DNA of 64,000 nt, taken from Mortierella alpina (taxonomy: Eukaryota > Mortierellomycota > Mortierellomycetes > Mortierellales > Mortierellaceae). Location: NCBI GenBank assembly GCA_029449245.1, contig JANATF010000003.1:806001-870000 (forward strand), given 5' to 3'. This document shows, piece by piece, positions 23,744 through 36,278 of this stretch (positions within the stretch are counted from its first letter, which is position 1; each line of letters starts with the position of its first letter). Both the position numbers and the translations under genes were made by a program. The notes below the pieces were generated by a model. That model did not search any database and was not told the DNA's origin. It saw only the letters and a list, made by a program, of their open reading frames with translations.

Positions 23744-26700
23744 TTACGGGTTTGCCTGCAGGCATTCAATGGTACGCTGAAGCAAGTCCAACATTGCTTG
23801 AAAAGGACCTGAAATTGTACCCCAACCCCAAAACGGCTGCAAAGTGATCTTAATAGCGGTAAGCGCCGCATATTATGCCTGCAATGCCAGGAGTGCTCCC
23901 GCGTCAAGTGCATTCAGTAGCGTGTTTAGCAGAGGCATCAGAGCATCTCTGAGGTTGGAACCAAAAAATCCGAGATTGCCCAGCGAGGACAGCATTGAAT
24001 TCGTCACCATACGCGTGATCTTGAACAAACCTGAACACCGCGCCTGACCTTGACAGCCGCACTCTGGTGGTACAAGCGTGAGATAAAACACCTGATTGAG
24101 GTAGTCCCGATTGAGGTTTGTGCCCGTCGGCGCCGTCGCATTAATCAAGGTTAGTGTTGCATTGAGCATGGATGCTATTTCGCATGTCACGTTCAGTGCA
24201 TTGATGCGAGATGCTGCGTCGAGCCTGTTAAGTTCAGTATCGAGGGCTGAGCCGATCAAGGTACCAACAATGGGGATGAGGTTGATATTGGTCTTAATGA
24301 ACGGGATAAAGTCCAAAAGCACTCCACTCAAGCGGTATACGCATATCTTGAGCATTTGTCACCAAAGAGGGATGTGTCATATCCTATCGCCAGTCCATAG
24401 ATGTTGACATGTTCGTGTGAGTGCTCCCTTTGATCTTATCAGCAGAGTGACAACGGGAGAGTAAATGTCAATCATCGCTTACCATTGCAACGGAGCGCTT
24501 CTTTAGCCGATTCGTACACAAGAACGTAATTGATATATCGCCGTATTTGGTGGTGTCGCCCATCGTCGTTCCAATTAGTCTATTGAGTGCCTGTCCAGAG
24601 GAAGCCAGCTTGGATGTTTGACCTGTAGCGAGAATATTGTCGATATCCGCCGAAATCGACTGTAACTGCGTCTGCACCTGTAGTAACGATGACGAGTTGC
24701 CTAGAGCTAGCCTCCGTGCTAAAACCGAAGCGACATAGCTCTTATATAGCTGGTTGGCTCCGGTGCAATCCGCACCAGAGGCCCCGGAGCAGGTAATAAC
24801 TTTCCTTATCAACGGCTGAAGGTCTCGCAGCGAATTGTTCAAGTAGATAATTAAAGAGGCATCCGTGACCGGGAACGATTCCCGCATGCTGTTAAACATT
24901 CTCCGAGAGCTGTTAACGCTCGCCTCAATTGAGCCCATGATAAGATTCAAGGTTTTGGGATCCTCCCTTGCGCTCGTCAAGTTCGTCATAATGCCATTGA
25001 GTAATCTGATGAACGGCGGGAAGGCGGCCGTTGTTGCAGGATTCCGCGGAGTGTTGGAGGTCATCGCCTGGATAATAGTATCGATTTGAGCCGTGGCACT
25101 GCTCACGTGTGCTGAGCAATCGACCTTGCATTGGTTGTCGGGACTAGTGTACATGCATCCGAATGTACAGTTTGTTGGTGTCGACGGCGTTGTTCCTACT
25201 TCACTGCAAGAGTATAGCGCCGTCTTCTGGAAACCACAAGCATCTGGGAAGGAGCAGGCGCACACCTATGTTTACACGGTATACGGTGTTAATAAGCCGG
25301 CACTTTTGAGTCCCAGTTGCTTTCATAATTCATCATATCGAGTTCCTCATCGATAGTTTTATCACCTTGTTCCTGCCTTTGCACTTGAATGGGTCCTGAC
25401 AAGAGGAGGTCGAAGCACCTTTGACACACGCTTGAAGTCCGCAGTCTGACCGTAGCACGGGTGCTAGTCCAGTCATGCATGAGTACAGTACATTCGGTAC
25501 GAGATTGCAACTTGTGGGGAAAGTTGAACCCCACTAGGTTGAATTGTCGGTGCAGGAGCATCCCGTCGCACAGGAACCAGCGGCACACCCGCTTGAGCAT
25601 CCAGTGACAGTCCCCAAGGGACAGTTGATACTAGTATTCGTTGACTCTCCACAAATGGGTGGAAGGCTGTCGCACAGACACTACCATTTCCGATGCAACC
25701 GCAGTCATTACTATCGCCGCAAAAGTCGCTTCCACCTGGCACTGGGACGCAGATCTGGCTGCTGCTGCAAGCTTGATTTCTAAGAGGCATTGTTTTGTTT
25801 GCAGAGCAAGTATACAGCGAATTGGGCTCCAGTCCGCAAGAAGTTGGGAAAGTTGAACCACAGGCATTTCCAAGCTCTCGGCAGGCGCAGGGGTCAAACG
25901 CGCACTGATCAGGTCCTAGCCCGATACTACAGCTAAGAGTACAGGTCTCTATGATAGTAGGAACGTCCCCAATGTTGGCGCATCCCAGAAGAGTATTATT
26001 GGCGAATCCGCAGACAGCATCATCAAATGCTGAACCGCAAACCTAGCTAAGTTCATTAAGGACTATTAGTACTTCTGTCACACCATTTCTTACACTACTT
26101 TAAAGTCAACACTTACAGAATCAGCTCCCTTGCACTCGCATTGACCGATACATCTGTCGACAGCCATAGTCTCAAACATCGCGGTACCAGCGATGATATT
26201 GGCAGAACAAATACCAGGTCCACAATCCTGCGTCGCTTTAGGTAGCTGGCCATTTCTACACTGGTACAGTGTATTGTTTTGCAGATTGCAGCCGCTGATG
26301 AAAGTCGACCCACAGTGTGCTGCGTCGTCCTTGCAAATACAGTCTGGAGGCGTGCATGTTGGCCCAGACAGTGTCTGCAAACATGCATTGGGAGACACAC
26401 AGTTCGGTGTGGGCTGAGGAAGAGCCTTGACACCGGCACACGTGTACACAATATTGGGATTAAAGCCGCAGTTTGGTGGAAGACTACTACCACATAAATC
26501 ACCCGCCGCAGTACAAGCACACGGATCAAATGCACACGAGTCTGGGCCCGGTTTTACGTCGCAGTATGCCGTGCAAGTCTCATTGAGAGTTGGTATATCA
26601 CCGACGGCACCGCAATTGAGCAGTGTCTTGTTCGCGTACAAGCATGTTGTGTTGAAAGTTGATGCGCACACCTAGTAAAGTCGGAGAACAACTGATTAGT

Positions 26701-26868
26701 GAATACTCTTACACATCGGACTAACCCACACATAGCTCACGTGCCGGTACTCCGGCAATCTTGCAAGCGCACTGGTCGACACATTTGTCGTTCACCATAG
26801 CCTGGAAGGCAGCGGTTCCAGCAACAATGTTGGCGGAGCAAATACCAGGTGCACAATCTTGTGTCGGA

Positions 26869-26888
26869 GCGGGTAGAGGCGGGTAGAG
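26869..26888 (-). repeat. 10-bp tandem duplication causing a frameshift
   Basis: The plus-strand unit gcgggtagag occurs twice in a row. In the homologous module of sister exons only one copy is present. The extra ten bases move the reading frame, and the expected CAPGIC motif continues in the new frame. Confidence 0.8.
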
Positions 26889-29800
26889 CGCCAGTCGTAC
26901 ACTTGTACAGGGTATTGTTCGTGAGGCTGCAAGTGCTGGCAAATGTCGATCCGCAGTGGGACACGTCGTCTGTGCATATGCACTCGTCGGGGGGTGCAGA
27001 TGGGACCAGCGGATGTTGCAAGACACACCTGGGGTGCAGGACATGTCGAATTCAGTTGCGGAATGGCCTTGTCTCCAGCGCATGTGTAGATCGCCTTCGC
27101 CAAATAACTGCAGCTCGCTGGTAGCAAGCTGCCACAGAACGCTCCAGTCGTAGTGCAAGCACATCGATCAAAGGCGCATGCGTCCGGTCCTGGTCGCACA
27201 TTGCAATACGTAGTATAAGTTTCTTTGACAGTGGGCACATCGCCCACAGAAGCACAGCTGAGTAGCGTCTTGTTGTCGTATCGACATGAGGGATCAAATG
27301 CTGCGGCGCATACCTGTGGCGAAGAAGTTGAGTGTCAGGTTAGATTACTAAATTTGAATTTCAGATGCATAGCACGCATTTGTCAGTACATACCACAACT
27401 CCCGCTTCTTTGCAGGCGCATTGATCAATGCAAGTGTCAACTGCCAATGCTCGGAAAGCCGAAGTTCCTGTAACGATATTGGCAGAACATATGCCAGGAT
27501 CGCAATCCGTGTGGCATTGGGCAACATCCCTGTTGTACACTGGTACAGTGTATTGTTCTGCAGATTACAGCTGTTGATGAAAGTCGACCCACAGTGTGCT
27601 CCGTCGTCCTTGCAGATACAGTCTGGAGGCGTGCATGTTGGCCCAGACAGTGTCTGCAAACATGCATTGGGAGACACACAGTTCGGTGTGGGCTGAGGAA
27701 GAGCCTTGATACCGGCACACGTGTACACAATATTGGGATTAAAGCCGCAGTTTGGTGGAAGATTACTACCACAGAAATCACCCGCCGCAGTACAAGCACA
27801 AGGGTCAAATGCACATGAGTCCACGCCAATCTTGACATCGCAATATGCTGTACAGTTCTCCTGGACAACAGGAACATCACCAAGCGCGCCACAGCTTAGC
27901 AAGGATTTGTTGTTGAACAGGCAAACAGGGTCGAAGGTTGATGCACAAACCTAGGATCGAAATTGATTTTATATCGCGTTTAGTGCTCAATCTGCATTAT
28001 GAGGGAATAAGGACGCAGCACGATGGGAACTTGTTACATACTGCGACTCCGGGAATCTTGCAAGCGCACTGGTCTATGCAAGAATCATCTGCGCTGGCAA
28101 CGAATGAAGCCGTGCCAGCCACAATGTTTGCCGAACATATCCCTGGACTGCAGTCATCTTCTACGCTTGGTAACAAACCTGCTGAGCACTTGTATAGCGT
28201 GTTGCTTGACAGGTTGCAGTTTGCCGCAAACGTTGATCCGCAGTGCAAACTATTGTCCTGGCATATACATTCAAGAGGTGTGCAAATAGGTCCTGTTGCG
28301 ATCTCGACGCACGTCTGTGAAGCAGGGCACAATCTGGGTACGGGTATAGTGCCATTCCCGGAGCATGTATAGATCTCGCTGGCAATGTAACCACAGTTGA
28401 GGGGGAGACTGGTGCCGCAAAATATTCCTGCTTGACTACAGGCACATGGATCAAAAGCACATTCATCGGGCCCGATCTTGATGTCGCAGCTGTTTGTGCA
28501 GTTTTCCTTGATAGTCGGTACATTTCCCAGTCCATCACAATACATCAACGATTGGTTGCTGTATCCACAAACCGGACCAAATGTTGAAGCGCACACCTAT
28601 TGTGAATGGGCGTAAGTTGTCAGCTATGAACAACAGAAGGCAAAGTACAGTTACGAAAATCACTCTCGAAGTGAACTCCCAGCATCATAGATACCTGCAC
28701 GCCAGCCTCCTTGCAAGCACAGCGGTCAATACATCTGTCATCGGCCAACGCTCTGAAAGTAGCCGTTCCTGAGACGATATTGGCTGAACATATCCCCGGA
28801 TCACAATCTAGCGCCGCTGATGGAAGCAAGCCAACAGTGCAAGAATACAACGTGTTGTTTACGAGTCCGCATGCGCCGATGAAACTGGACCCGCAGTGTG
28901 TTGAGTTATCCTTGCATATGCAGTCCGGCGAAGTGCATATCGGTCCCGCGGGCGTTCCCAAACAGACCCCTGCGCCTTGACAATCCAGCTTCTCAACGGG
29001 TGATGTTCGGTTTCCGGCGCATGTGTAGACTGTGTCGGGTTTGTACGTACAATTCACTGGGAGGGTGCTGCCACAAAGCTCGCCGGCTCCGGTGCACGCA
29101 CACCGATCAAAGGCGCACAAGTCTTGGCCGGGTTGGATTTTGCAATAAGCTGTGCAGTTCTCCTGGATTGTGGGCACGTCTCCGATACCTCCCCAGCTCA
29201 TAAGGCTTTTGTTGTCATACCTACAAATGGGGTCAAAAGTTGAAGCACAAACCTATAACGGCAGAAGAACCATTGATTAGAGCTCAGAGTAAATCAGTGC
29301 TTTCAAGAAAAAAAAGTGCTCTCGAGGACTTACAGCCACTCCTGATTCTTTGCATGCGCATTGTGCAATGCAGGTGTCATCAACTGCAGCCTTGAAAGTG
29401 ATATTTCTTGAACATCGTCCGAGACCACAGTCCTGGGAAATCGCCGTCAGACTGCTTGACGAAACCGCTGTTAACGCCAATTGCCAGGAATCACCCGCGC
29501 CAAACTGTTCCTTTGAGACCGATGTACCAGGTATGACGTTGGTCGAACAAATTCCTGGACTGCAATCGACGGTCTTGTTCGGCAAGGTACCTTTAGAGCA
29601 CTGGTACAGCGTATTGTTTTGGAGGTTACACACGTTCGCGAATGTGGATCCACAGTGAGAGCTATCGTCTGTGCAAATGCACTCAGGGAACGTGCAAATA
29701 GGCGCTGTCACCGCTTTCAAGCAAGTCTGTGGAGGCGGACAGGTGTGATTCGATTGAGAAACGAGTCGGTCTCCAGCGCAGATGTAGATGGTATTAGGGT

Positions 29801-30480
29801 CGTAGCTGCAGTTGCTTGGTAAGGTGCTCCCACAAATCACTCCTGCCTCGGAACATGCACATCGATCGAATGCGCAAACATCTGCTCCCGGAATTACATC
29901 GCAAGACGCTGTGCATGTCTCGTTGATAGTCGGTATGTCACCGACAGCTCCACAGCTCATCAGAACTTGATTGGCATAGCCGCAAGTGGTGTTGAAGACT
30001 GAAGCACATACCTATCATTGTTATACCATGAACAGTGTAAGTTTCCAAGGTCTCATTTTGCGATGCTTCACTCAGAGGTCGCTCAGCAATACTAGACTCA
30101 CCGGAACGCCTGCTTCCTTGCAGGCACACTGATCAAGGCATCGTTCTTCAGCCCTGGCTGAGAATGAAGCACTACCCACGTAAACATTCGCAGAGCAGAC
30201 TCCAGGATCGCAGTCTTGAGTGGCATTTGGTTTCTTTCCGGTTGCGCACCGGTACAGCGTATTGTTCTGGAGATTGCATACGCCAAGGAATTGAGAACCA
30301 CAGCGTGACTCATTGTCAGTGCAGATGCAGTTGGTAGGTGTACAAATAGCCCCAGAAGGTGTCTCAAAGCATGTCTCCTCTGCAGTACAATTCGCCTTGA
30401 TTAGTGGCAATGTTTTGTTTCCTGCGCAGGAATAGACGGTGCTGGGGAGGTATCCGCAGTCGGGTGGAAGATTTGATCCA

Positions 30481-30498
30481 CAAAGATCTCAAAGATCT
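30481..30498 (-). repeat. 9-bp tandem duplication creating an in-frame TGA
   Basis: The plus-strand unit caaagatct is perfectly doubled. On the coding strand this turns the expected Gly-Asp-Leu-Cys-Gly into Gly-Asp-Leu-stop-Asp-Leu-Cys-Gly. Frame is kept on either side. Removing one unit gives an exon of 558 bp, the length of exons 28695-29252 here and 7261-7818 in the intact gene. Confidence 0.85.
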
Positions 30499-32409
30499 CC
30501 AGCCTGAGTGCACGCACATGGGTCGAACGCGCATTCATCGGGTCCTAGTTTGACATCGCAGCAGTTTGTGCAATTTCCTTTCACAGTCGGAGTCGATCCA
30601 GCCTCACCGCAGTCCATTAACGACGAGTTATCATAGCCACAACTTCTGTCGAACGTCGAGGCACAAACCTAGTTGTATGACCCAAAAAAAATGTTAATCC
30701 TGCGAGGCCTTTGTTTTCAGGTGGCATTATCTCATAGAGCTCGTCGCTTGCAAAGATAACGAGTTTCTTTACCAGCATATTTGCGGCCTTGCAATCACAT
30801 TGATTGATACAAAAGTCGCTAGCGGCTGCTTTGAACGACGAACCGTCGATCTCAACATTGGCGGAGCAAATCCCAGGATCGCAATCCTGTATTGATCTCG
30901 GGAGCATGCCCTCCGTGCAAACATACAAGGTATTGTTCTTTGGATTACAGCCGGTGGGGAGACTGGACCCACAGAGTGTGATGTTGCTTTGGCAGATGCA
31001 TTCTGGCAAAACACATTTCGGTCCTGTGGGCAAAACAATACAGATCTGAGACGTTGCGCACTCCTGAATCTGCTCCGGCTGACCAGTTGCGTTACACTTG
31101 TAAACTCCTTCTGTCAAGTTACACGCCAGGTCGTAGCTTTCAGAGCATTGGGTCTCCATTCCCATGCAGTTACAGAGTGGCTTGCATTCTGCACCACGGG
31201 ACCCCTCGAAACAGTACTGACTATCGGCACACAGTTGCCCACGTTGTGGGATCTGGCCCTTACCAGCACAAGTGTAGATTGCGTTTGGATCGATGGCGCC
31301 CCCAAAGTAGATCGCACAAGCCGGATCCACTGACGACCCGCATATCGAGAGGGTGCTGTTGCAGAAGCAAGGCTCATAAGGTGGGACTATTGGGCCGCAG
31401 TTGTCCATTCCTGGGTTGACAGAACATGTTCCATCTGAGCATATCGTCTCAACTGTCGGGGTAGTATCAACTCCACTGCATTTATACAGTGTTCCATTAT
31501 CCATCTTGCACTCGTCTGGAAATGTTCCGCCGCAAACCTACAGTCGACGACCAAAGGACATGTTGTAAGTTGATTAAATTTTGGCCCGTGCCCGTTGTTA
31601 CAGCTCTCTCACTTACCGGGTCTTGGCTAGGACAGGCACACTTATTGATACACTGGTCCATAGCATCCGCTCCAAACACTGAAACTGCTGCTGACGATGT
31701 CATCCCTTGGGCGACACAATATCCGGGAAGGCAATCGGTCTGCAGAATTGGATCTGAACCATTGACACAATTGTACATCGCTGTAGCATTCACACTGCAT
31801 GACGACGGGAAGGCCGTGCCACAGGACGATCCCTCTTCTGTACATTTGCAGTCCTTAGAACTACATTGGGCGCCCCCGTGAAATGGAGTACACGCTGTGG
31901 CGCCTCCACAGGACTCTACCAGGACTGGCTTCCCGCTAGGAGTGCATTTATAGACAGAATTCGGCTCGAGTCCACAACTATCCGGGAACTGATCCGAACA
32001 CAGCACTTGGCTTCCTGTGCAGTTGCAGGTGCTTCCTCCACAGGTTGCTGAGCCATCCATATGCTTGATACAGACTGTTCCTGGAATGCAAGTGTGCTGG
32101 AGAATGGGCTCTATGCCGATGCCCGCTGTGCAGTCGTAAATCGCGTTCCGTATAATGCCGCATATGGGGTCCAGTAGACTACCGCATAGGATCCCTGTCA
32201 CCTGGCACGAGCAGCTATCCTTAACACATTCGTCCGGAATGCTTCCCGCGTTTACTTTGCAGCCTTTGTCGCACGTGAGGCCCGGAGCTGGCGATGCTCC
32301 TTTCTCAGCGCACTTATAGAGCATGTCGGGAATGAGTGCGCATCCTGCTGAAAACACGCTGCCACACGTCGAGCTGTCGTCTGAGCATTTGCAATTTACT
32401 CTTGGCTCT

Positions 32410-32800
32410 GGGACCGATGTTGTAGGCTTACTATCCTCTGCGTCGCTGATTGAGATGGGGGGTGCCTGAGATGTTGACGAGTCGATGGAAGTAGAGGAAG
32501 CAGCTGTTGAGGTAGAGGATTGTGGTGGCAGGGTACTTGCAGATATTACACTGCTATCAGACGTTGAAGACCCGGTTGTTGGGATCCGCCACGAGGTGAT
32601 CTCCGTTGATGATGACGTCGGTGATAATATCCAAGAAGTGTGAATGGTAGTCGTACTAGTGATGACCTGGTTGCCTGAGATCAAGGCAGACGATGTCGCT
32701 GGTAAGACCGAGGATGTCGATGGCAAGGCTGAAGACGTCAATGTCAATGCTGAAGGCGTCGATGTGGTTCTGGGTTCTAATATCTCACAGTGATTGTTCC
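32410..32800 (-). other. Ser/Thr-rich mucin-like linker in the pseudogene
   Basis: About 125 codons dominated by Ser, Thr, Pro and Val lie between two cysteine modules in exon 31617-33110. They resemble O-glycosylated stalks of fungal wall proteins. No counterpart was found in the intact giant gene, which instead has a His-rich N-terminal region. The two paralogues thus differ in their non-cysteine linkers. Confidence 0.7.
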
Positions 32801-35762
32801 CCGACTGTACAATGCAAACGCCTGTGGAACAATCCCCCACATGAACCGGGGTGCTCCCTTGTCCTTCGCCACAATCGTAAAGTGAACCGTTTCGGAGGTT
32901 GCAGCTGACGGGAAAGATGTGGCCGCACACAGGGCCAGCACTCGAGCAGCTACACTCATCGCATGTATCGGTCCCCGGTCGAACGATACACGCGCCACAG
33001 CCGCCACTGGTGCACCGTTTAATGAGGACTGGGGCATCCCCAATATTCCTGCACTCGTGCAGACCGGCTTGATCCAATTGGCATTTAAGATCGAAGGTAA
33101 ATCCACACATCTACCGAAGAACGATGAGATAGAACCATGTTGGTAAGCTGGGCTATGGAATGGGTTATATGGCGCACTCCTTATCAATCGCACTTACAAC
33201 GTCGACACTCAAGCACTTGCATGGATCGCTGCAACTTGCGTCCTCCAACTTGGAGCTGGAGGTCATGGCGCGTTGATCCAGAGGTATTGAGCATCGGTTA
33301 GGATAACAGTCAGCCTTGAACACAGGATCGTCACCTTTCCTGCAGGAGTAGAGAGCAGTCGCCTTCAAGTCGCACAATGGCGGGAAAACATATCCACAAA
33401 GGACACCATCCTGAGTGCAACTGCAGTCATTCGATCGACAAATCGCCCCCGTAGCATCCGCGACACAAGTGGACTCTGACGAGCATTCTTCCACCAGTTC
33501 CGGTACACCATGGTTGAGCATTTATACACGCTGTTGGGCTGAACTGTGCAACTAGCAGAAAAGCTGTCAGAGCAAACAGTTCTTGAGCCTGTACAATTGC
33601 AATTGGTACCTCCACATACAGCCCCAACAGGAGCGGGCTTCGGCTGACAGGTCGTTCCTGGATCACACACTTTTTGCACCTCGGGCGTGGTGCCTGAACC
33701 ATTGGGGCAAAAATAAACCGCATTCAGCGCAATATCGACGACACCCGGACAACACGAGACGAACTCAGATCCACAAATCGGATAATCGCCGTCGCAAGTG
33801 CACTTGCTTAGGATCTCTGAGCAAGTATCGGCTCCAGCATTGATTGAGTATTTGCCTTCACATTGCACAACCTTCACTGGCCGAGCTCCCTTCCCGTTAC
33901 ACCTGTAAAGTGTAGCTCCGTCGAGTCTGCATTCAACAGGGAAGGTCTCCCCACAGATCACGTCCTCTCCTTGACAAGTACACAGATCAGCACATTGGTC
34001 CGATACAGCCAACACCTCAAAGATGGCCGCTGACTCTGCAAACAATACCCTGGAATCCGTGCAGGCTAATGGGTCACAGTCATCCTTGAGGACAGGATCA
34101 TGGCCACGAACACACTGGAAAAGCGCCGTCTTCTTGAGCCTGCACGACAAGGGGAAGATTTCGCCGCACACGGTTCCGTTTCCTGGGCATTTACAGTCAG
34201 GTACGGCACAGATCGATCCACCAGCGGTGGTGACACAGTTGACAACCAACTCTGCTGTTCCCTCGTCTGTGCACTTGTAGATAGCGTTCCTTTCCAGCTG
34301 ACACTCATTCGGAAAGGTGTTTGAGCAGATGGCGTTATTTCCCGTGCAGTTGCAGGTGTTCGAGCCACAGATGGCGCCCTCGGGAAATGGTTTAGGCTGG
34401 CATTGCGTCCCTGGTTTACAAATCTGCAAGACCTCGGGCCTGGTACCGCTGCCCCCTGGACACCAGTAGACCGTGTTGAGCTTTGCGTCATGACAGTCCT
34501 TGGCTAGCTGTGATCCACAGACCGGCGCATAGCCGGGGCTGGGACATGTGCAGATGTTTGTGCTGCAAGTGTCGTCGCCTGCGTTGACAGTGCATCCGCC
34601 ACCTTCCTTGCAGTCGCTCACAAGGATCGGGACTTCGCCGCTATTGCCGCATCTGAAAAGACCTTGAAACTTGCATGCTGGGGCAAATGTCGACCCACAA
34701 AACTAGAAGGCAGTATGTAGAGAAGAGGAGAGTCAGTTTATCAGAGGCAGGCTTGTAAACTTGAAAAGCAAAATGTCATTTCTGCAAATACAGAACAAAA
34801 GTGGTTTTCACTCACAAGGCCTTCAGCAGGGCATGCGCATTGATGGATGCACTTGTCAACAGCCGACTTCTCAAAGGTTGAGATTGCGGTCTGAAGTGCC
34901 CGAGATCCTTGGTGATCGCCCAAGCAGGGTTTTGAATCTGCCAAGATTAGCGTGGGGGGTTCGCCCACTGCACTGCACTTGTAAAGCGCTTCATGCGCAA
35001 AGCTACATCCAAACAGCTTGGATCCACAAAACAGTCCAGTCGCAACACAACGGCCCCTGTACGACTGCCTGATTCCTCCCTTCTGCTTACGGCGATACTG
35101 CTGTTGCTTGACCATGCCCTTGTGTCTCTGACGTCGAACATATTTGCGTCGCTCGAGTTGTTGTCGTGCAGATCTTTTTTTGTTCTGCGTCCGGCAAATG
35201 TTAGACGGCGTTGGACGAACCATTTGCTGCCGGTGCTGCCGGTGCTGCCTACAAGGCTCCTCCATGAAGATGCTCTCCTGCACCACATGATTAACTAGGC
35301 TAGTGGTGGAATCAGTCCGTACTGGACAGTGGAGCTGCTCAATTGAGCGGTCTCCACAGATGAGATGCAGTCGGAGGACTAGATTTAAAAAAGAACAGAG
35401 AGTTACAAAATTTTCCACGATCAACGCTGGGGATCGACAGATCGATCTTGGTTCCAACTCTTCTTTCGCTCATCCCTTGCATACGATACCCTGTTGCAGA
35501 AGACCAAAAAAAAACACTTACAATGCCTTCGAGGACGTGGTTGTCCCTGAGAATACAGTCCACGAGCCTTTCCCTTAAGATAGGCGTCGTCTTCCGGATG
35601 TATGAAATCCTCCCGATCAACAATCTCCTGACGTGCATGGGGGATCGCATAAGATCGTCGATCTTGACACACCACCTTACTCTCTGCGTGGACAGAAAAC
35701 ACAGAGCAGGCGGCAATGGCGGCAACTGCAGCGGATGTGCAGTGTTGCCAAAGGAGCTTCAT

Positions 35763-36278
35763 GCTACCAAGCCCAAAAAAAAAAAAAAAAAAAAAAAAAA
35801 GGTGGAAGAAAAATAAAGAGTGACTTGATGAACAAAGAGAACGATGATCACCGAGGCGATTAAAAAAGCAATCCAATCGAAAAAGGAGCTTCAGTATCGA
35901 ATCTCGGGGTTACCTCATTCAGTTCAGTTCATTTCAGTTCAGCTCAATGAGATAGGGTTCTAAGACATGGGAGAGGGAGGGGTATGAATCGAGCTCGATT
36001 GCGACAGCCCTTTTTCCTTGGTTCTGCGAAAAAATAGGAGTGTTTCTTTCCAGGAGAGTTACATTGAGGGACTGGCGAGAAAAGGAAAAAAAAAAAAAAT
36101 AGGATGCCAGCGCAAGAATATCCGACAAGCAAAAGTGGCACAGTGCATGCGCAAAGCATCAGATTCTATCCGAGGGGGAACAAGTAAAAACAGATACATC
36201 TGGCCTGCAAGCGCCCCTGAAACATGAGTACACGCGTCGCGTCAACTGAGGAGACTATATTATTCAATATGAGTTCCA
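35763..36278. other. Intergenic region between pseudogene and Kelch gene
   Basis: Upstream region of the pseudogene and 3' flank of the Kelch gene. A run of 26 A (35775-35800) lies 12 bp upstream of the pseudogene ATG, giving a poly(T) leader on its coding strand. A second A-rich tract lies near 36087-36101. No gene was seen. Confidence 0.5.

Larger units (their letters stand above)
23744..35762 (-). pseudogene. Decayed tandem paralogue of the giant cysteine-rich gene
   Basis: About 15 exons can be traced: 35522-35762, 34816-35378, 33198-34702, 31617-33110, 30773-31537, 30102-30668, 29334-30011, 28695-29252, 28042-28596, 27394-27950, about 26742-27313, 26117-26671, 25366-26042, 24483-25265, 23744-24383. 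The total is near 10.7 kb of coding sequence. The ATG at 35762 begins a good signal peptide (MKLLWQH...VFSVHA). The modules and the C-terminal domain match the intact neighbour. The frame is broken at least ten times: -1 near 33516, an in-frame TGA inside a 9-bp duplication at 30481-30498, -1 near 27510, +1 in a run of six G at 26989-26994, +10 at 26869-26888, -1 near 25660, TAG at 25534-25536, -1 near 24533, -1 near 24332, and TAA at 23873-23875. Exon lengths deviate from multiples of three exactly as these indels predict. After the TAA, recognisable sequence runs on to a TAA at 23744. Splice sites look intact, so the decay is recent. A short secreted product ending near 33365 remains possible. 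Confidence 0.85.

Noticed and set aside
23744-35762. Frameshifts explained only as sequencing errors
   Set aside because: Ten lesions including 9- and 10-bp duplications and nonsense substitutions lie in one paralogue, while 16 kb of the neighbour has none.
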